From Actinomadura kijaniata NBRC 14229 (GTDB lineage Bacteria > Actinomycetota > Actinomycetes > Streptosporangiales > Streptosporangiaceae), in NCBI RefSeq assembly GCF_001552175.1, contig NZ_BCQR01000027.1, positions 1 to 61,970 on the forward strand: a stretch of 61,970 nucleotides of DNA, read 5' to 3'. Below, piece by piece: positions 24,147-34,119 of the stretch. A program made the position numbers and the translations under genes. The notes below the pieces were generated by a model, which saw only the letters and a program-made list of their open reading frames with translations, ran no database searches and was not told the DNA's origin. Each line of letters begins with the position of its first letter. The stretch's first letter is position 1.

Positions 24147-27100
24147 AACGCCGGGCCGGGCTCCACCCGGAAGCCCGGCAGGTCGAACAGCACGTCCCGG
24201 CCGCCCGGCGGGCGCCGCATGCGCAGGTGGACGGGGGTGCCGCCCGGGTGCGCGGTGAGCACGTTCCGCAGTTCGCGGACCAGGTTCACCGTCACCCGGG
24301 CCTCCGCCACCGACAGCACCACCGGGTTCTCCCGGACGGTGACGTCCAGGACGCCGACCTCCTCCACGTGCAGGCCGAGCGTCTCGTCGCGCAGGTTCAG
24401 GCGTCCTCGGAGCGAGACCACCCGGTCCTCGGCGAGCAGTTCGCCGTACAGCAGGTGGCTCTTGGGGAAGACCAGGCATTCCAGTGACGCGTCATGGTCC
24501 TCCAGGGTGACGATCGCCCACGGCTCGCCGCGCTTGGTCACCTTGCGCTGGAGCCCGGCGATGATGCCGCTCACGCGCACGTGCCCGTCGGCGCGCCCGG
24601 ACGCCAGCAGGGCGGCGATCGGCAGGTCCCGGTGGGCCCGCAGCAGCCCCTCGGCGCCGTCCAGCGGGTGGCTGGAGACGTAGAGGCCGAGCATGTCGCG
24701 TTCGTGGGCGAGCAGCGTGGCCCGGTCCCACTCGGCGTCGGACACGGTCACCGTCAGGCCCCCGCCGGGTTCGGCCGACGCCCCGAACAGCGCGTCCTGC
24801 CCGTGCGCCTCGTGCCGCTTGACGTCCACGGCCGCGTCCACCGCCTGCTCGTGGACCTCCACGATCGCGCGGCGGGGATGCCCCAGCCCGTCGAACGCGC
24901 CCGCCTTCGCCAGCGACTCGATCACCCGCTTGTTGCACACGACCGCCGGGACCCTGGCCAGGAAGTCGGCGAGGCCGGTGAACGGCCCCGTCCGCTCCCG
25001 CGTCGCGACGATCGCGTCGACGACGCCCGCGCCCACGTTGCGGACCGCCCCCAGCCCGAACCGGATGTCCTCGCCGACCGCCGCGAACCCCGCCACGCTC
25101 TCGTTGACGTCCGGCGGCAGCACCCGGACGCCGAGGTGGCGGCAGTCCGACAGGTAGACCGCCATCTTGTCCTTGTCGTCGCCCACCGAGGTCAGCAGCG
25201 CCGCCAGGTACTCGGCCGGGTGGTTGGCCTTCAGGTAGGCGGTCCAGTACGACACCAGCCCGTACCCGGCGGTGTGCGACTTGTTGAAGCCGTAGCCGCT
25301 GAACGGCACCAGCACGTCCCACACGGCCCGCGTCGCCTCCTCGGAGAACCCGCGTTCCCGCATGCCGGCGGAGAAGCGGCCCCACTCGGCGTCGAGCACG
25401 TCCTTCTTCTTCTTGCCCATGGCCCGCCGCAGCATGTCGGCCGCCCCCAGCGAGTACCCGGCGAGCCGCTGGGCGATCGCCATCACCTGCTCCTGGAAGA
25501 CGACCAGGTGGTAGGTGTCGCCGAGGATCGGTTCCAGCGCCTCGGCCAGCTCGGGGTGGATCGGCTCGACCTTCTGCCGCCCGGTCTTGCGCAGCGCGTA
25601 GTTGACGTGGGCGTTCATCTCCATCGGTCCCGGCCGGTACAGCGCGGACACGGCGGCGATGTCGGTGAACTCCGTCGGCCGCATCATCTTCAGCAGCGAC
25701 CGCATCCCGTTGCCGTCGAGCTGGAAGACGCCGAGCGTGTCGCCGCGCGCCAGCAGCGCGTAGGTGGCCGGATCGTCCAGCGGGACGTTCAGGATGTCGA
25801 TGTCCACGCCCTTGTTGGCCCGGACGTTCGCGATAGCGTCGTTGACGACGGTGAGGTTGCGCAGGCCGAGGAAGTCCATCTTCAGCAGGCCCATGTCCTC
25901 GGCCTGCGTGAACGGGAACCCGGTGACCACCGGGCCGTCGGCCTTGGGCCGCACCAGCGGCAGCACGTCGAGCAGCGGCTCCGACGACAGGATCACCCCG
26001 GCCGCGTGCACGCCGGTGCCCCGCGTCAGCCCCTCCACGCCGCGGGCGGTGTCGAGGACGCGCCGCACGTCGGGGTCGGTCTCGTACATCCGCCGCAGCT
26101 CGGCGGCCTCGCCGTGGCGCGGGTGGGCCTGGTCGTGCACGGCCGACAGCGGGATCTCCCTGCCTCCCACGGCGGCGGGGAACGCCTTGGTGATCCGGTC
26201 GCCCAGCGCGTACGGCAGCCCCAGCACCCGGCAGGCGTCCTTCACGGCGGCCTTCGCCTTGATGGTGTTGAACGTGACGATCTGGCAGACCCGGTCGTCG
26301 CCGTACCGGCGGGCCACGTAGTCGATCATCTCGTCGCGGCGGCGGTCGTCGAAGTCCAGGTCGATGTCGGGCATGGTGACGCGCTCGGGGTTGAGGAACC
26401 GCTCGAAGATCAGCTGGTGTTCGAGCGGGTCCAGCTCGGTGATCCCGGTGCAGTAGGCGACCATCGAGCCGGTCGCCGACCCGCGGCCCGGCCCGAGCCC
26501 GATCCCCTGGGCGCGGGCGTGGCGGCAGATGTCGGCGACGACCAGGAAGTAGCCGGGGAACCCCATGTCCTCGATCACCGACAGCTCGTGGTCGACGCGG
26601 TCCAGCACCTCGCGCGGCGGGTCGTCGCCGTAGCGGCGGCGCGCGCCCCGCAGCGTCTCGGCGCGCAGCCACGACGCCTCGGTCTCCCCCTCCGGGACGG
26701 GGAAGCGCGGCATCAGGTCCCGGTGGGCGAACACCTCCGCGTAGTCGCCGACCCGCTCGGCGACCAGCAGCGTGCTGTCGCAGGCGCCGGGCACCTCCGC
26801 GTCCCACGCCGCCCGCATCTCCGCGGCGGGCCTGAGGTGGTAGCCGCTGCCGGAGAACCGGAACCGGTCGGTGTCGGCCAGCCGCTTGCCCGTCCCGATG
26901 CACAGCAGCGCGTCGTGCGCCCGCGCCTGGTCCTCGGTCACGTAGTGGGAGTCGTTGGTGACCAGCGGGCGCAGGCCCAGCTCCCGGGCGATGCGCAGCA
27001 GGTCCTCGCGGACGCGGCGTTCGATCGGCAGGCCGTGGTCCATCAGCTCGACGAAGTAGTTCTCCGCGCCGAAAAGGTCGCGGTGGCGGGCGGCCGCCGC

Positions 27101-27637
27101 GACGGCCGCCGGGTACTGCCCCAGCCGCAGCCGCGTCTGGACCTCCCCGGACGGGCAGCCGGTCGTGGCGATGACCCCGCGCGCGTGCTCGGCCAGCAGC
27201 TCGTCGTCCATGCGCGGGTACTTCTGGGCGCGCCCCTCCAGCCAGGCCCGGGACTGGAGGCGGAACAGGTTCCGCAGGCCCTCGGCGTCGGCCGCCCACA
27301 TCGTCAGGTGCGTGTAGAGGCCGCGCCCGGAGACGTCGCCGCCCGCGCCGGTGCTCTCGTCGGTCCTCCGCAGCGCCGGGTCCTCGCTCCAGAACACCGC
27401 CTCGCGGTGCCGTCGCGACGCCGGGGCCACGTACGCCTCGATGCCCAGGACCGGTTTGACGCCCGCCCTGCGGGCCTCCTGGTGAAACTCGTAGGCCCCG
27501 TGCATGTTGCCGTGGTCGGTCATCGCGACGGCGGGCATGCCCTGCCGCGCGACCTCGGCCACGAGCGCGCCGACCTTGGCCGCGCCGTCGAGCATCGAGT
27601 ACTCGGTATGAACGTGCAGGTGCGCGAAGGAGTCCAC
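24095..27637 (-). CDS. dnaE: DNA polymerase III alpha subunit
   Basis: A 1180-residue replicative polymerase. The N-terminal PHP domain is seen in FAHLHVHTEYSMLDGAAKVG and AMTDHGNMHGAYEF. The palm has the catalytic aspartates in MPDIDLDFDDRRRDEMIDYV plus the GLGPGRGSATGSMVAYC block, and the C-terminal half carries the OB-fold part VRVSGIIAGLQRKVTKRG. Length matches DnaE1 rather than the shorter error-prone DnaE2/ImuC. GTG 27637 gives MDSFAHLHVH, the conserved start; the frame continues to 27736 without family-like sequence. It overlaps the convergent antiporter gene by 52 bp. Confidence 0.95.
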   Translation of the reverse strand: MDSFAHLHVHTEYSMLDGAAKVGALVAEVARQGMPAVAMTDHGNMHGAYEFHQEARRAGVKPVLGIEAYVAPASRRHREAVFWSEDPALRRTDESTGAGGDVSGRGLYTHLTMWAADAEGLRNLFRLQSRAWLEGRAQKYPRMDDELLAEHARGVIATTGCPSGEVQTRLRLGQYPAAVAAAARHRDLFGAENYFVELMDHGLPIERRVREDLLRIARELGLRPLVTNDSHYVTEDQARAHDALLCIGTGKRLADTDRFRFSGSGYHLRPAAEMRAAWDAEVPGACDSTLLVAERVGDYAEVFAHRDLMPRFPVPEGETEASWLRAETLRGARRRYGDDPPREVLDRVDHELSVIEDMGFPGYFLVVADICRHARAQGIGLGPGRGSATGSMVAYCTGITELDPLEHQLIFERFLNPERVTMPDIDLDFDDRRRDEMIDYVARRYGDDRVCQIVTFNTIKAKAAVKDACRVLGLPYALGDRITKAFPAAVGGREIPLSAVHDQAHPRHGEAAELRRMYETDPDVRRVLDTARGVEGLTRGTGVHAAGVILSSEPLLDVLPLVRPKADGPVVTGFPFTQAEDMGLLKMDFLGLRNLTVVNDAIANVRANKGVDIDILNVPLDDPATYALLARGDTLGVFQLDGNGMRSLLKMMRPTEFTDIAAVSALYRPGPMEMNAHVNYALRKTGRQKVEPIHPELAEALEPILGDTYHLVVFQEQVMAIAQRLAGYSLGAADMLRRAMGKKKKDVLDAEWGRFSAGMRERGFSEEATRAVWDVLVPFSGYGFNKSHTAGYGLVSYWTAYLKANHPAEYLAALLTSVGDDKDKMAVYLSDCRHLGVRVLPPDVNESVAGFAAVGEDIRFGLGAVRNVGAGVVDAIVATRERTGPFTGLADFLARVPAVVCNKRVIESLAKAGAFDGLGHPRRAIVEVHEQAVDAAVDVKRHEAHGQDALFGASAEPGGGLTVTVSDAEWDRATLLAHERDMLGLYVSSHPLDGAEGLLRAHRDLPIAALLASGRADGHVRVSGIIAGLQRKVTKRGEPWAIVTLEDHDASLECLVFPKSHLLYGELLAEDRVVSLRGRLNLRDETLGLHVEEVGVLDVTVRENPVVLSVAEARVTVNLVRELRNVLTAHPGGTPVHLRMRRPPGGRDVLFDLPGFRVEPGPAFYGDVKSLLGANAVESP

Positions 27638-27732
27638 CCGGCCCACTCCCCGTGGTTGTAGGTTTCTGCTCGGAAACCGCATCCCACCCGTGAGGTGACC
27701 GGGGAGTCCAACATTCGACACTCCGGGAACCG

Positions 27733-27747
27733 ACAACCGTTCGTTGT
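27733..27747. promoter_or_regulatory. Inverted repeat ACAAC-N5-GTTGT before the LysR gene
   Basis: A 15-bp dyad in the 122-bp gap between divergent dnaE and the LysR regulator, 12 bp before the LysR start. Such short dyads are common autoregulatory sites of LysR proteins. Position overlapping the start region suggests self-control; unproven. Confidence 0.35.
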
Positions 27748-27759
27748 AAGAGGAGCTGA

Positions 27760-28695
27760 GTGGACCTGGACCTGGGCGCGGTGCGCGCCTTCGTGACCGT
27801 GGCCGACGAACGGTCGTTCAGCCACGCCGCCGACCTGCTCGGCCTCAGCCAGCAGGCGGTCTCCAAGCGGGTCGCGCGGCTGGAGGCCGACCTCGGCGCG
27901 ACGCTGCTGTTCCGGACCCGCACCGGGGCCGAGCCGACGGCGGACGGCAGCGCGTTCCTGGTGCCCGCCCGCGCCCTGCTCGGCCTCGCCGACCAGGCGG
28001 TGGAGCTGGTGCGCAGCCGCCTGCGCTCGCTGCGGGTGGACGTGCTGCGCACCCGGCTGGCGTCGATCGAGATGGTGCGCGGGTTCCACGAGGCCCATCC
28101 GGACGTGGGGATCGACGTCGTGACCTCCGACGGGCTGACCGCCGCCGCCCCCGCGCTGCTGGCCGGGACGGTCGACGCGTTCCTCGGCCGCGCCACCGCC
28201 GACCTCGACTCCGAGATCGCCCGCGTCCCCGCCTACGTGGAGCCGCTGGAGCTGCTGGTCAGCCGCCGCCACCCGTTCGCCGGGCGCGAGCGGGTCCCGA
28301 TGGCGGAGCTGGCGGGCACGACCGCGTGGATGCCCGGCAACGCCCACGACACCGAGTGGGCGGAGTACTACCGGTACCTCAACGCGGAGTTCGGCGTCGG
28401 CATCGACACCTCGGGTCCCGACTTCGGGATGGAGTACTTCGTGGAGCGCATCGGCGGGTCCGACGACCTGTACAGCTTCGTCGGGTCGAAGATCCTCCTG
28501 CCCTGGCACCCGGACGTCGTGCACGTCCCGATCGTCGACCCGACGCCGGCCTACCCCTGGCTGCTGATGTGGCACCGGCAGAACCGGCACCCGGCGCTGC
28601 CGCTGCTGATCTCCCACATCCGGGACGGCTACCGGCCGCTTGACCCCGGACGCCAGTGGCTCCCCGAGCCCGACCGCGCCGCGTTCCTCCCCTGA
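27760..28695 (+). CDS. LysR-family transcriptional regulator
   Basis: A 311-residue LysR regulator. The N-terminal winged helix-turn-helix reads LDLGAVRAFVTVADERSFSHAADLLGLSQQAVSKRVARLEADLG. A periplasmic-binding-like effector domain follows from about residue 95, with YVEPLELLVSRRHPFAGRERV. Its C-terminal half is slightly extended compared with the family. GTG 27760 follows AGGAGCTG. It is convergent with the polysaccharide lyase gene (16-bp gap) and divergent from dnaE. Targets are unknown; self-regulation is likely for the family. Confidence 0.92.
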   Translation: MDLDLGAVRAFVTVADERSFSHAADLLGLSQQAVSKRVARLEADLGATLLFRTRTGAEPTADGSAFLVPARALLGLADQAVELVRSRLRSLRVDVLRTRLASIEMVRGFHEAHPDVGIDVVTSDGLTAAAPALLAGTVDAFLGRATADLDSEIARVPAYVEPLELLVSRRHPFAGRERVPMAELAGTTAWMPGNAHDTEWAEYYRYLNAEFGVGIDTSGPDFGMEYFVERIGGSDDLYSFVGSKILLPWHPDVVHVPIVDPTPAYPWLLMWHRQNRHPALPLLISHIRDGYRPLDPGRQWLPEPDRAAFLP

Positions 28696-28711
28696 CCCGG
28701 CCCCGGGCCCG

Positions 28712-31126
28712 TCAGAGGCGCACGACGAGCCGGTGGGCGGCCCCGGCCGACCCGGCGGCGTTCACGCGCAGCGCCAGCGACGCCCCGGTGCCGGTCACGG
28801 TCACCGTCGGGTCCCTGGACACCACCGACCCGACGGCGCGCGCCCACGTCACGTCGATCGTCGTGGCCGAACGCCTCGGGTCCGCCACGCACACCACCGC
28901 CGTGCCGTCGCCGCGCTCGCGCACCAGCACGGAGGCCGGGGCGCTCGCCGTCACGCCGCCCGCCGACCCGGCGGCGAAGAAGTTCACCGCCGTGACGCCC
29001 AGGGACGGCACCGCGACCCCCTGCCGGTCGGGCCCGTTGGCCAGCACGGTCGCCCACGGGGCGTCCGCCCGGGCCGCCGTGGCCGCCGCCGTCGCCCCCG
29101 GCATGACCAGGTAGGCGTAGCCCCCCGACACCGGGTCGGTGCCGTGGTGCCGGTAGAGCGCCAGGTAGCGCCGGGTGATCGCGGTGGTGCTCCCGCCGGT
29201 GTTGATGTCGCGCCAGCGTCCGGTCCGCTCCTCCCGGCGGAACACCACGGCCCGGTCGTCGAGGAACACGTAGCCGCCGAACCCCGCCAGATGCGCCCAG
29301 CGGGGCGCCGGGAACGTCGCCGACCACGGGTGGGCGACCGGCTGGACCGTTCCGTCGACGGTCAGCGCGTGCGTGCCGGACGCGCCGAGGTTGCGGTTGT
29401 CGTAGACCGACTCCACCGCCGTCCCGTCGGAGCAGGCGACGCCCCCGCCGAGGCAGATCACCGCGTCGTCCAGCAGGAACCACGACTTCCTGGCCGTCAG
29501 GGTGCTGTGCAGGCCCCGCGTGTCCTGCCCGACGGCCGCGAACTCGCCGTCGGTCGTCCCGCCGACCCAGACCGCGTTCGGCTTGTCGGCCCCCCACGCG
29601 CCGCCCGCCGCGTCGGCCAGGGCCTTGCGCGAGACCGTCACGCCGGGCAGCCGGTAGGGGTCGACGGTGGGCCAGAACGCGTCGGAGTACTGACCGTTGC
29701 CGAAGTCCGCGCCCCACCAGCAGAGCATCCCCGCGCCGGTGTGCCAGCCGCGCAGGTTCTCGCCGTTGCCGTGCTCGTAGAAGGCGATCCGGGCCGACGA
29801 CATGCTCACCATGGCGGCCCAGCCGGGCCGGCGGTGCACCGCCCGGTCCATCGCGGCGAACAGCCGGTGCCCGGTCGGCTCGGCGGTGGCCGCGACCGCG
29901 GGGTCGTCGAGGATCTCCCGGCAGCGGGCCAGCGCGGCGACGCCCAGGCGCGGGTCCGACAGCAGCGGCGCGTAGGCGTCGCGGGCCGCCCAGCCCTTGA
30001 CCATGCCCTTCCAGCGGGCGGCCTCGGCGGGCGGCGCGCCCTGGGCGAGCAGGGCGATGTTGGCGATGACGGCGTGGCCGCGCACGTGGTCGTCGTCGCG
30101 GGCCCGCGCGGGGTCGCCGGGCGCGGCGCCCCGGCTGATCCCCCGGCCCGAGACGCCGTCCATCATCAGGCCGTTGAACAGCACCGGCGCGTAGGAGCGT
30201 TCCACCGAGTCCAGGAACAGCCGCCGGTTCGGGTCGGTGACGGCCCAGCTCGACCCGGCCAGCAACGCGAACAGGACCGCCAGGCCGCCGAGCAGCTCGT
30301 TGCCGTAGGTGCCGGTGTAGGGCACCCAGCCGTGCTGGATGAACGAACCGTCCCGGTAGAAGCCGTCGCCGGTGGTGACGTGGGGGAACACCGGCGACAG
30401 CGCGTCGCGGGCGAGCGCGAGCCGGGCGGCGTCGCGTCCCACCACGCCGGTGAACGCGATCGAGCGGCACAGGTCCACGCGGTTGGCGCCGGTGCTGGTG
30501 CCGGTGTAGGTCGCGACCGCCGAGTCGGGGACGAAGTGGTCCACCGCCGCCACCAGCCCGGCGACCAGGTCGGCGGGCAGCCGGTCGCCGAGGATCGCGC
30601 ACAGGTCGAACAGGGCGCGCGGCGCGCCGATCTGCCAGTGCCACCAGTTGCCGTAGCGGGCCTGCCCGGCGCGGTAGACCTGGGTGTGCAGGTGGTCGAG
30701 GCCGGTCGTGACGGCGGTGAGCAGGGCGGCGTCGCCGGTCAGCCCGGTGCCGGGCTGCGCCCAGGCGTGCGCCATGGTCACCAGGCGCTGGAGCGAGCCG
30801 GTGACGGCGGCGGAGTGGGTGAAGGACTCGGCGTCGGTGTCGGGCTCGGGGTCGGCGTAGACCAGGTCGGGCCAGAGCGATCCGGCGGCGGGGGCCATGC
30901 TCCGGCGCAGGTCCGCCGCGTCGGCGCCCAGCCCGGCGAGCCTGCCGCGGAACGGCTCGGCCGCCGCGTCGAACCCCGCGCCCAGCACCAGCGAGCGCCA
31001 GCGTTGCCGGAGGACGTCGAACTCGTCGGCGGCGCGCGCCGGGGCGGCGGACGCCACGCCGCCGAGCAGCGTGGCGCCGGTTCCGGCGGCGGTGGCGGTG
31101 AGGAAGCCGCGTCGGGACAGGGGCAT
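28712..31126 (-). CDS. Secreted polysaccharide lyase family 8 (hyaluronate lyase type)
   Basis: An 804-residue exported lyase. The N terminus is a Tat signal: MPLSRRGFLTATAAG, hydrophobic core, then ASAAPARA cleavage. The alpha/alpha toroid carries the PL8 catalytic set: Asn215 in TGANRVD, His265 in SFIQHGWVPY and Tyr274 in TGTYGNELL. The spacings (50 and 9 residues) equal those of the streptococcal enzyme, and an Arg pair appears in GRGISR. Aromatic residues in RYGNWWHWQIG fit the substrate patch. Beta-sandwich domains follow. It cleaves uronic-acid polysaccharides such as hyaluronan, chondroitin or xanthan by beta-elimination; which one cannot be told. I chose ATG 31126 for the signal peptide. 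Confidence 0.92.
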   Translation of the reverse strand: MPLSRRGFLTATAAGTGATLLGGVASAAPARAADEFDVLRQRWRSLVLGAGFDAAAEPFRGRLAGLGADAADLRRSMAPAAGSLWPDLVYADPEPDTDAESFTHSAAVTGSLQRLVTMAHAWAQPGTGLTGDAALLTAVTTGLDHLHTQVYRAGQARYGNWWHWQIGAPRALFDLCAILGDRLPADLVAGLVAAVDHFVPDSAVATYTGTSTGANRVDLCRSIAFTGVVGRDAARLALARDALSPVFPHVTTGDGFYRDGSFIQHGWVPYTGTYGNELLGGLAVLFALLAGSSWAVTDPNRRLFLDSVERSYAPVLFNGLMMDGVSGRGISRGAAPGDPARARDDDHVRGHAVIANIALLAQGAPPAEAARWKGMVKGWAARDAYAPLLSDPRLGVAALARCREILDDPAVAATAEPTGHRLFAAMDRAVHRRPGWAAMVSMSSARIAFYEHGNGENLRGWHTGAGMLCWWGADFGNGQYSDAFWPTVDPYRLPGVTVSRKALADAAGGAWGADKPNAVWVGGTTDGEFAAVGQDTRGLHSTLTARKSWFLLDDAVICLGGGVACSDGTAVESVYDNRNLGASGTHALTVDGTVQPVAHPWSATFPAPRWAHLAGFGGYVFLDDRAVVFRREERTGRWRDINTGGSTTAITRRYLALYRHHGTDPVSGGYAYLVMPGATAAATAARADAPWATVLANGPDRQGVAVPSLGVTAVNFFAAGSAGGVTASAPASVLVRERGDGTAVVCVADPRRSATTIDVTWARAVGSVVSRDPTVTVTGTGASLALRVNAAGSAGAAHRLVVRL

Positions 31127-31300
31127 CGGTGACCTCGCGTTCGCTGCGGCGCCGGAACCGTCGGGAACGGAGGACCTCCGCCGACGTTGAGGAGACCCTA
31201 GAGACGCACATTTCCGAACACAAGAGGCTGATCGCAATTGAACGATCAGCCTCTGTTCGTTCGGACATCAGATGAACGCTCGATCACCCCGTCCGGCGGC

Positions 31301-32131
31301 TCAGTGTTCGCCGGTGGCGACCGGGTTGGCCGGGTCGGCCACCCAGTTCGACCAGGAGCCCACGTACAGCGCCGCCGGAACGCCCGCCAGGGTGAGCGCG
31401 AGGATCTCGTGGGCCGCCGTCACGCCCGACCCGCAGTAGGCGCCCACGTCCACCGCGTCCGTCGCGCCCAGCTTCGCGAACCGCTCGCGCAGCAGGTCGG
31501 CGGGCAGGAAGCGGCCGTCCACGCCGACGTTGCCGAGCGTGGGGGCGTTCACCGCGCCGGGGATGTGCCCCGCCACCGGGTCGATCGGCTCGGTCTCACC
31601 CCGGTAGCGTTCGGCGGCGCGGGCGTCCAGCAGGACCCCGGCCCCGGCCAGCGCCGCCGCGCCCTCGGCGTCCAGCACCGGCAACCGACCGGGCCGCGCC
31701 GTGAAGTCGCCGGGCTCGACCGGCGGCTCCTCGGTGGTCTCGGGCCGCCCCGCCTCGGTCCAGGCGCGGTGGCCGCCGTCCAGGACGCGGACCCGCGGGT
31801 GGCCGAAGTACCGCAGCGTCCACCACAGCCGGGCGGCGGCGGTGGAGTCGGCGTCGTCGTAGACCACGACCGGGTGGTCGGCGCGGACCCCGGCGCGGCG
31901 CATGGCGCGTTCGAAGTCGGCGGCGGCGGGCAGCGGATGCCGCCCCCCGGGACCGGGCGGCCCGGCCACGTCGCGGTCCAGGTCCACGAACACCGCGCCG
32001 GGCAGGTGCCCCTTCCGGTAGGACTCGATGCCGGGCGGTCCGGCCAGGTGCCACCGGACGTCCAGCAGGACCGGCGGGGACTGGCCGCTCAGCAGCCGCT
32101 CCAGGGCGGGCACGTCGATGAGAGGGTGCAC
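31301..32131 (-). CDS. Rhodanese-type sulfurtransferase
   Basis: A 276-residue tandem rhodanese. The N-terminal inactive domain contains VLLDVRWHLAGPPGIESYRKGHLPGA. The C-terminal domain carries the active-site loop AYCGSGVTAAHE with Cys233, which accepts sulfane sulfur from thiosulfate or 3-mercaptopyruvate. GTG 32131 gives MHPLIDVPALERLL, which matches where family members begin. The frame extends to GTG 32188 behind GGAGG, but only 1 nt separates that site from the codon. It lies in a minus-strand group with the phosphodiesterase-family and DUF5998 genes; sulfur housekeeping or cyanide detoxification is the family role. Confidence 0.9.
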   Translation of the reverse strand: MHPLIDVPALERLLSGQSPPVLLDVRWHLAGPPGIESYRKGHLPGAVFVDLDRDVAGPPGPGGRHPLPAAADFERAMRRAGVRADHPVVVYDDADSTAAARLWWTLRYFGHPRVRVLDGGHRAWTEAGRPETTEEPPVEPGDFTARPGRLPVLDAEGAAALAGAGVLLDARAAERYRGETEPIDPVAGHIPGAVNAPTLGNVGVDGRFLPADLLRERFAKLGATDAVDVGAYCGSGVTAAHEILALTLAGVPAALYVGSWSNWVADPANPVATGEH

Positions 32132-32260
32132 ATCGCCAGTCTGTACCCCGCTGTCCGGATGTGGGAGGGGTGAGGCGTGGTTCGTCACGCCTCCAGAGCG
32201 TACAGAGCCGCGGGACGCCCGGGACGGCGGGCGGCCCCGGGCCCGCCCCGACGGCGTGGT

Positions 32261-33403
32261 TCAGGGGCGGGCGGTCGTCAGCAGCGGGATCAGCAGTTCG
32301 GCGGGGACCAGGGAGCCGTGCATGCCGACCATCCGGTCCAGCCACGGCTCGCGCTCGGACGCGATGATCGCCAGGTCGCCGTGCGGGACGGCCACCACGT
32401 CGCCGATCCGGCCCAGCAGGTCCGGCTCGACCGGCCCGAACCAGCCCGCCGCGACCGCCTCCTCGCGGGAGTACACCCAGGCGCGGTCGCCGAGGCGTTC
32501 GCGCCAGGCCGCCAGCACGTCGGCGCGCGCGCCGGGCTCGGTGTACACGTACCGGGCGCGCGCGTCGCCGCCCAGCAGCGCCACGCCCGCGTTCAGCTCG
32601 GGGTCGGTGTCGACGTCCACGCGTTCGGCCGGGTCGGTCATGCCGTGGTCGGCGGTGACGTACAGGGCGGCGCCGGGCGGCAGCGCCGCCGCCAGCCGCT
32701 CGGCCAGCAGGTCCGCGAACCGCAACTGGTGCCGCCAGTCCGCCGAGGCCACGCCGAACCGGTGCCCGGTGGAGTCCAGGTCGGCGTGGTAGACGGTCAC
32801 GAACGCCCGGTCGCCCTCGGCGAGGGCCCGTTCGGCGCGCCCCACGAGCTGGCCGAGGCTGTCGGCCGCCCGGTAGCGCGCGCCCCGCGCGGTGGCCAGG
32901 CTGAGCCCGGTGTTCCGGTACAGCCCGAGCGCCACGTAGGCGACCGCGACGCCGTCGGCGGCGGCCCGTTCGTAGACGGTCGGGGCGGCCTGGAACTCCT
33001 GCGGCGCGACCTCCGGGTCCTGCCACCTCAGGCAGTTCAGCAGCCGCCCGGTGCCCGGGACGGCGACCTGCACGCCCAGCAGGCCGTGCCCGCCCGGCGG
33101 CAGCCCCGTCCCCAGGGACCCCAGGCTGGTGGCCGTGGTCGCCGGGAACCCGGCGGTCAGCGGACGCCCCTCCAGCGAGCCGAGGAACGGCGCCTCCTCC
33201 GGATGGGCGCGCAGCAGCTCCCAGCCGAGCCCGTCCACCAGCAGCACGCACGCGCGGGGCAGCTCCGGCAGGCCGAGCACGTTCGCCGCGCCCGGAACGC
33301 CGAGCGCGGCCAGCACCGAGCCCGGAAGGTCGGCGAGCGCGCCCGCGCCGTAGCGCGGGACGGGCGGCCCGGGAACGGCCCGCGTGGAGACGGCCTCGCT
33401 CAT
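32261..33403 (-). CDS. Alkaline phosphatase-fold nucleotide pyrophosphatase/phosphodiesterase
   Basis: A 380-residue protein of the type I phosphodiesterase/nucleotide pyrophosphatase family. Metal-site and nucleophile features are visible: CVLLVDGLGWELL (first Asp), GFPATTATSLGSLGTG (Thr nucleophile region), YHADLDSTGHRFG and LYVTADHGMTD (Asp-His pair). There is no signal peptide or membrane segment, so it is predicted cytosolic. The same trio of DUF5998, this hydrolase and nearby GNAT-ligase genes occurs in other actinobacteria. The physiological substrate is unknown. ATG 33403 is a natural start. Confidence 0.87.
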   Translation of the reverse strand: MSEAVSTRAVPGPPVPRYGAGALADLPGSVLAALGVPGAANVLGLPELPRACVLLVDGLGWELLRAHPEEAPFLGSLEGRPLTAGFPATTATSLGSLGTGLPPGGHGLLGVQVAVPGTGRLLNCLRWQDPEVAPQEFQAAPTVYERAAADGVAVAYVALGLYRNTGLSLATARGARYRAADSLGQLVGRAERALAEGDRAFVTVYHADLDSTGHRFGVASADWRHQLRFADLLAERLAAALPPGAALYVTADHGMTDPAERVDVDTDPELNAGVALLGGDARARYVYTEPGARADVLAAWRERLGDRAWVYSREEAVAAGWFGPVEPDLLGRIGDVVAVPHGDLAIIASEREPWLDRMVGMHGSLVPAELLIPLLTTARP

Positions 33404-33447
33404 GAACGCTCCGCTCGTTCGGTCACACCGTGATCACTTGCTCGGGG

Positions 33448-34029
33448 TCACTTGGCGGTGGCGGCCGACAGCGCCTCGGCGAACGCCAGCACCTGCGTGA
33501 CCGCGTCCGCGCCGTCGGCGGCCTCGCTGACCCGCAGCGACAGGTCGTCGGCGGTGACGCTGCCGGTGTAGCCGTGGTCGGCCTCGCAGTTCTCGTCGCC
33601 GCAGGTGGCGGGCTCCAGGTCGATGTGGGCGATCGCGCCCCAGCCGATCGTCAGCACCACCTCGGTGGGCGGGGTGCCCGGCGCGTAGGAGGCGGGGTCG
33701 GGCACCACCCGGGTCACCGCGACCGACTGGACGCGGTCCAGCCGGACGGCCTCGGTCGTGGTGGAGGCGTGCGGCTGTGCCATGCCGTCGCCCGGCGGGT
33801 GCTCGTCGGTGTGGCAGACCAGCAGCCGCCCGGCCGACAGCACCAGCACCGTGACGTGCCGCCGCACCTCCATGGCGGGGTCGAAGGTCGCCTCGTGGTG
33901 CACCACGTAGGCGATCACCCGCTCGTCGCCGATGGCCGACTCGACCGCGTCCGCGACGAGTGCCGGGTAGTAGCCGCTGCGCTCGATGGCCGTGCGCAAC
34001 CCGTGAGCCGTCGCTCGGGTTTCCCTCAT
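33448..34029 (-). CDS. DUF5998 family protein
   Basis: A 193-residue cytosolic protein of the actinobacterial DUF5998 family. It begins MRETRATAHGLRTAIERSGYYPALV and contains VVLTIGWGAIAHIDLEPATCG, DENCEADHGYTG and DDLSLRVSEAADG. The cluster C-G-D-x-N-C-E-A-D-H could bind a metal, although this is only suggested by the residues. ATG 34029 matches the family start; ATG 34038, three codons upstream, is possible. It lies 44 nt upstream of the phosphodiesterase gene and is probably co-transcribed with it. Function unknown. Confidence 0.88.
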   Translation of the reverse strand: MRETRATAHGLRTAIERSGYYPALVADAVESAIGDERVIAYVVHHEATFDPAMEVRRHVTVLVLSAGRLLVCHTDEHPPGDGMAQPHASTTTEAVRLDRVQSVAVTRVVPDPASYAPGTPPTEVVLTIGWGAIAHIDLEPATCGDENCEADHGYTGSVTADDLSLRVSEAADGADAVTQVLAFAEALSAATAK

Positions 34030-34119
34030 GGTGCCCATCCTGCCCTGTCTGTGGTGTGCGCCGCACATGCGGCCCACGCGAACATGGTCATTCGTTGCGC
34101 GGCGGGGTAGGGGGAGGGC

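Noticed and set aside
24492..28196. Very long alternative frames overlapping dnaE on both strands
   Set aside because: The dnaE frame has full polymerase motifs; the others are compositionally biased shadows.
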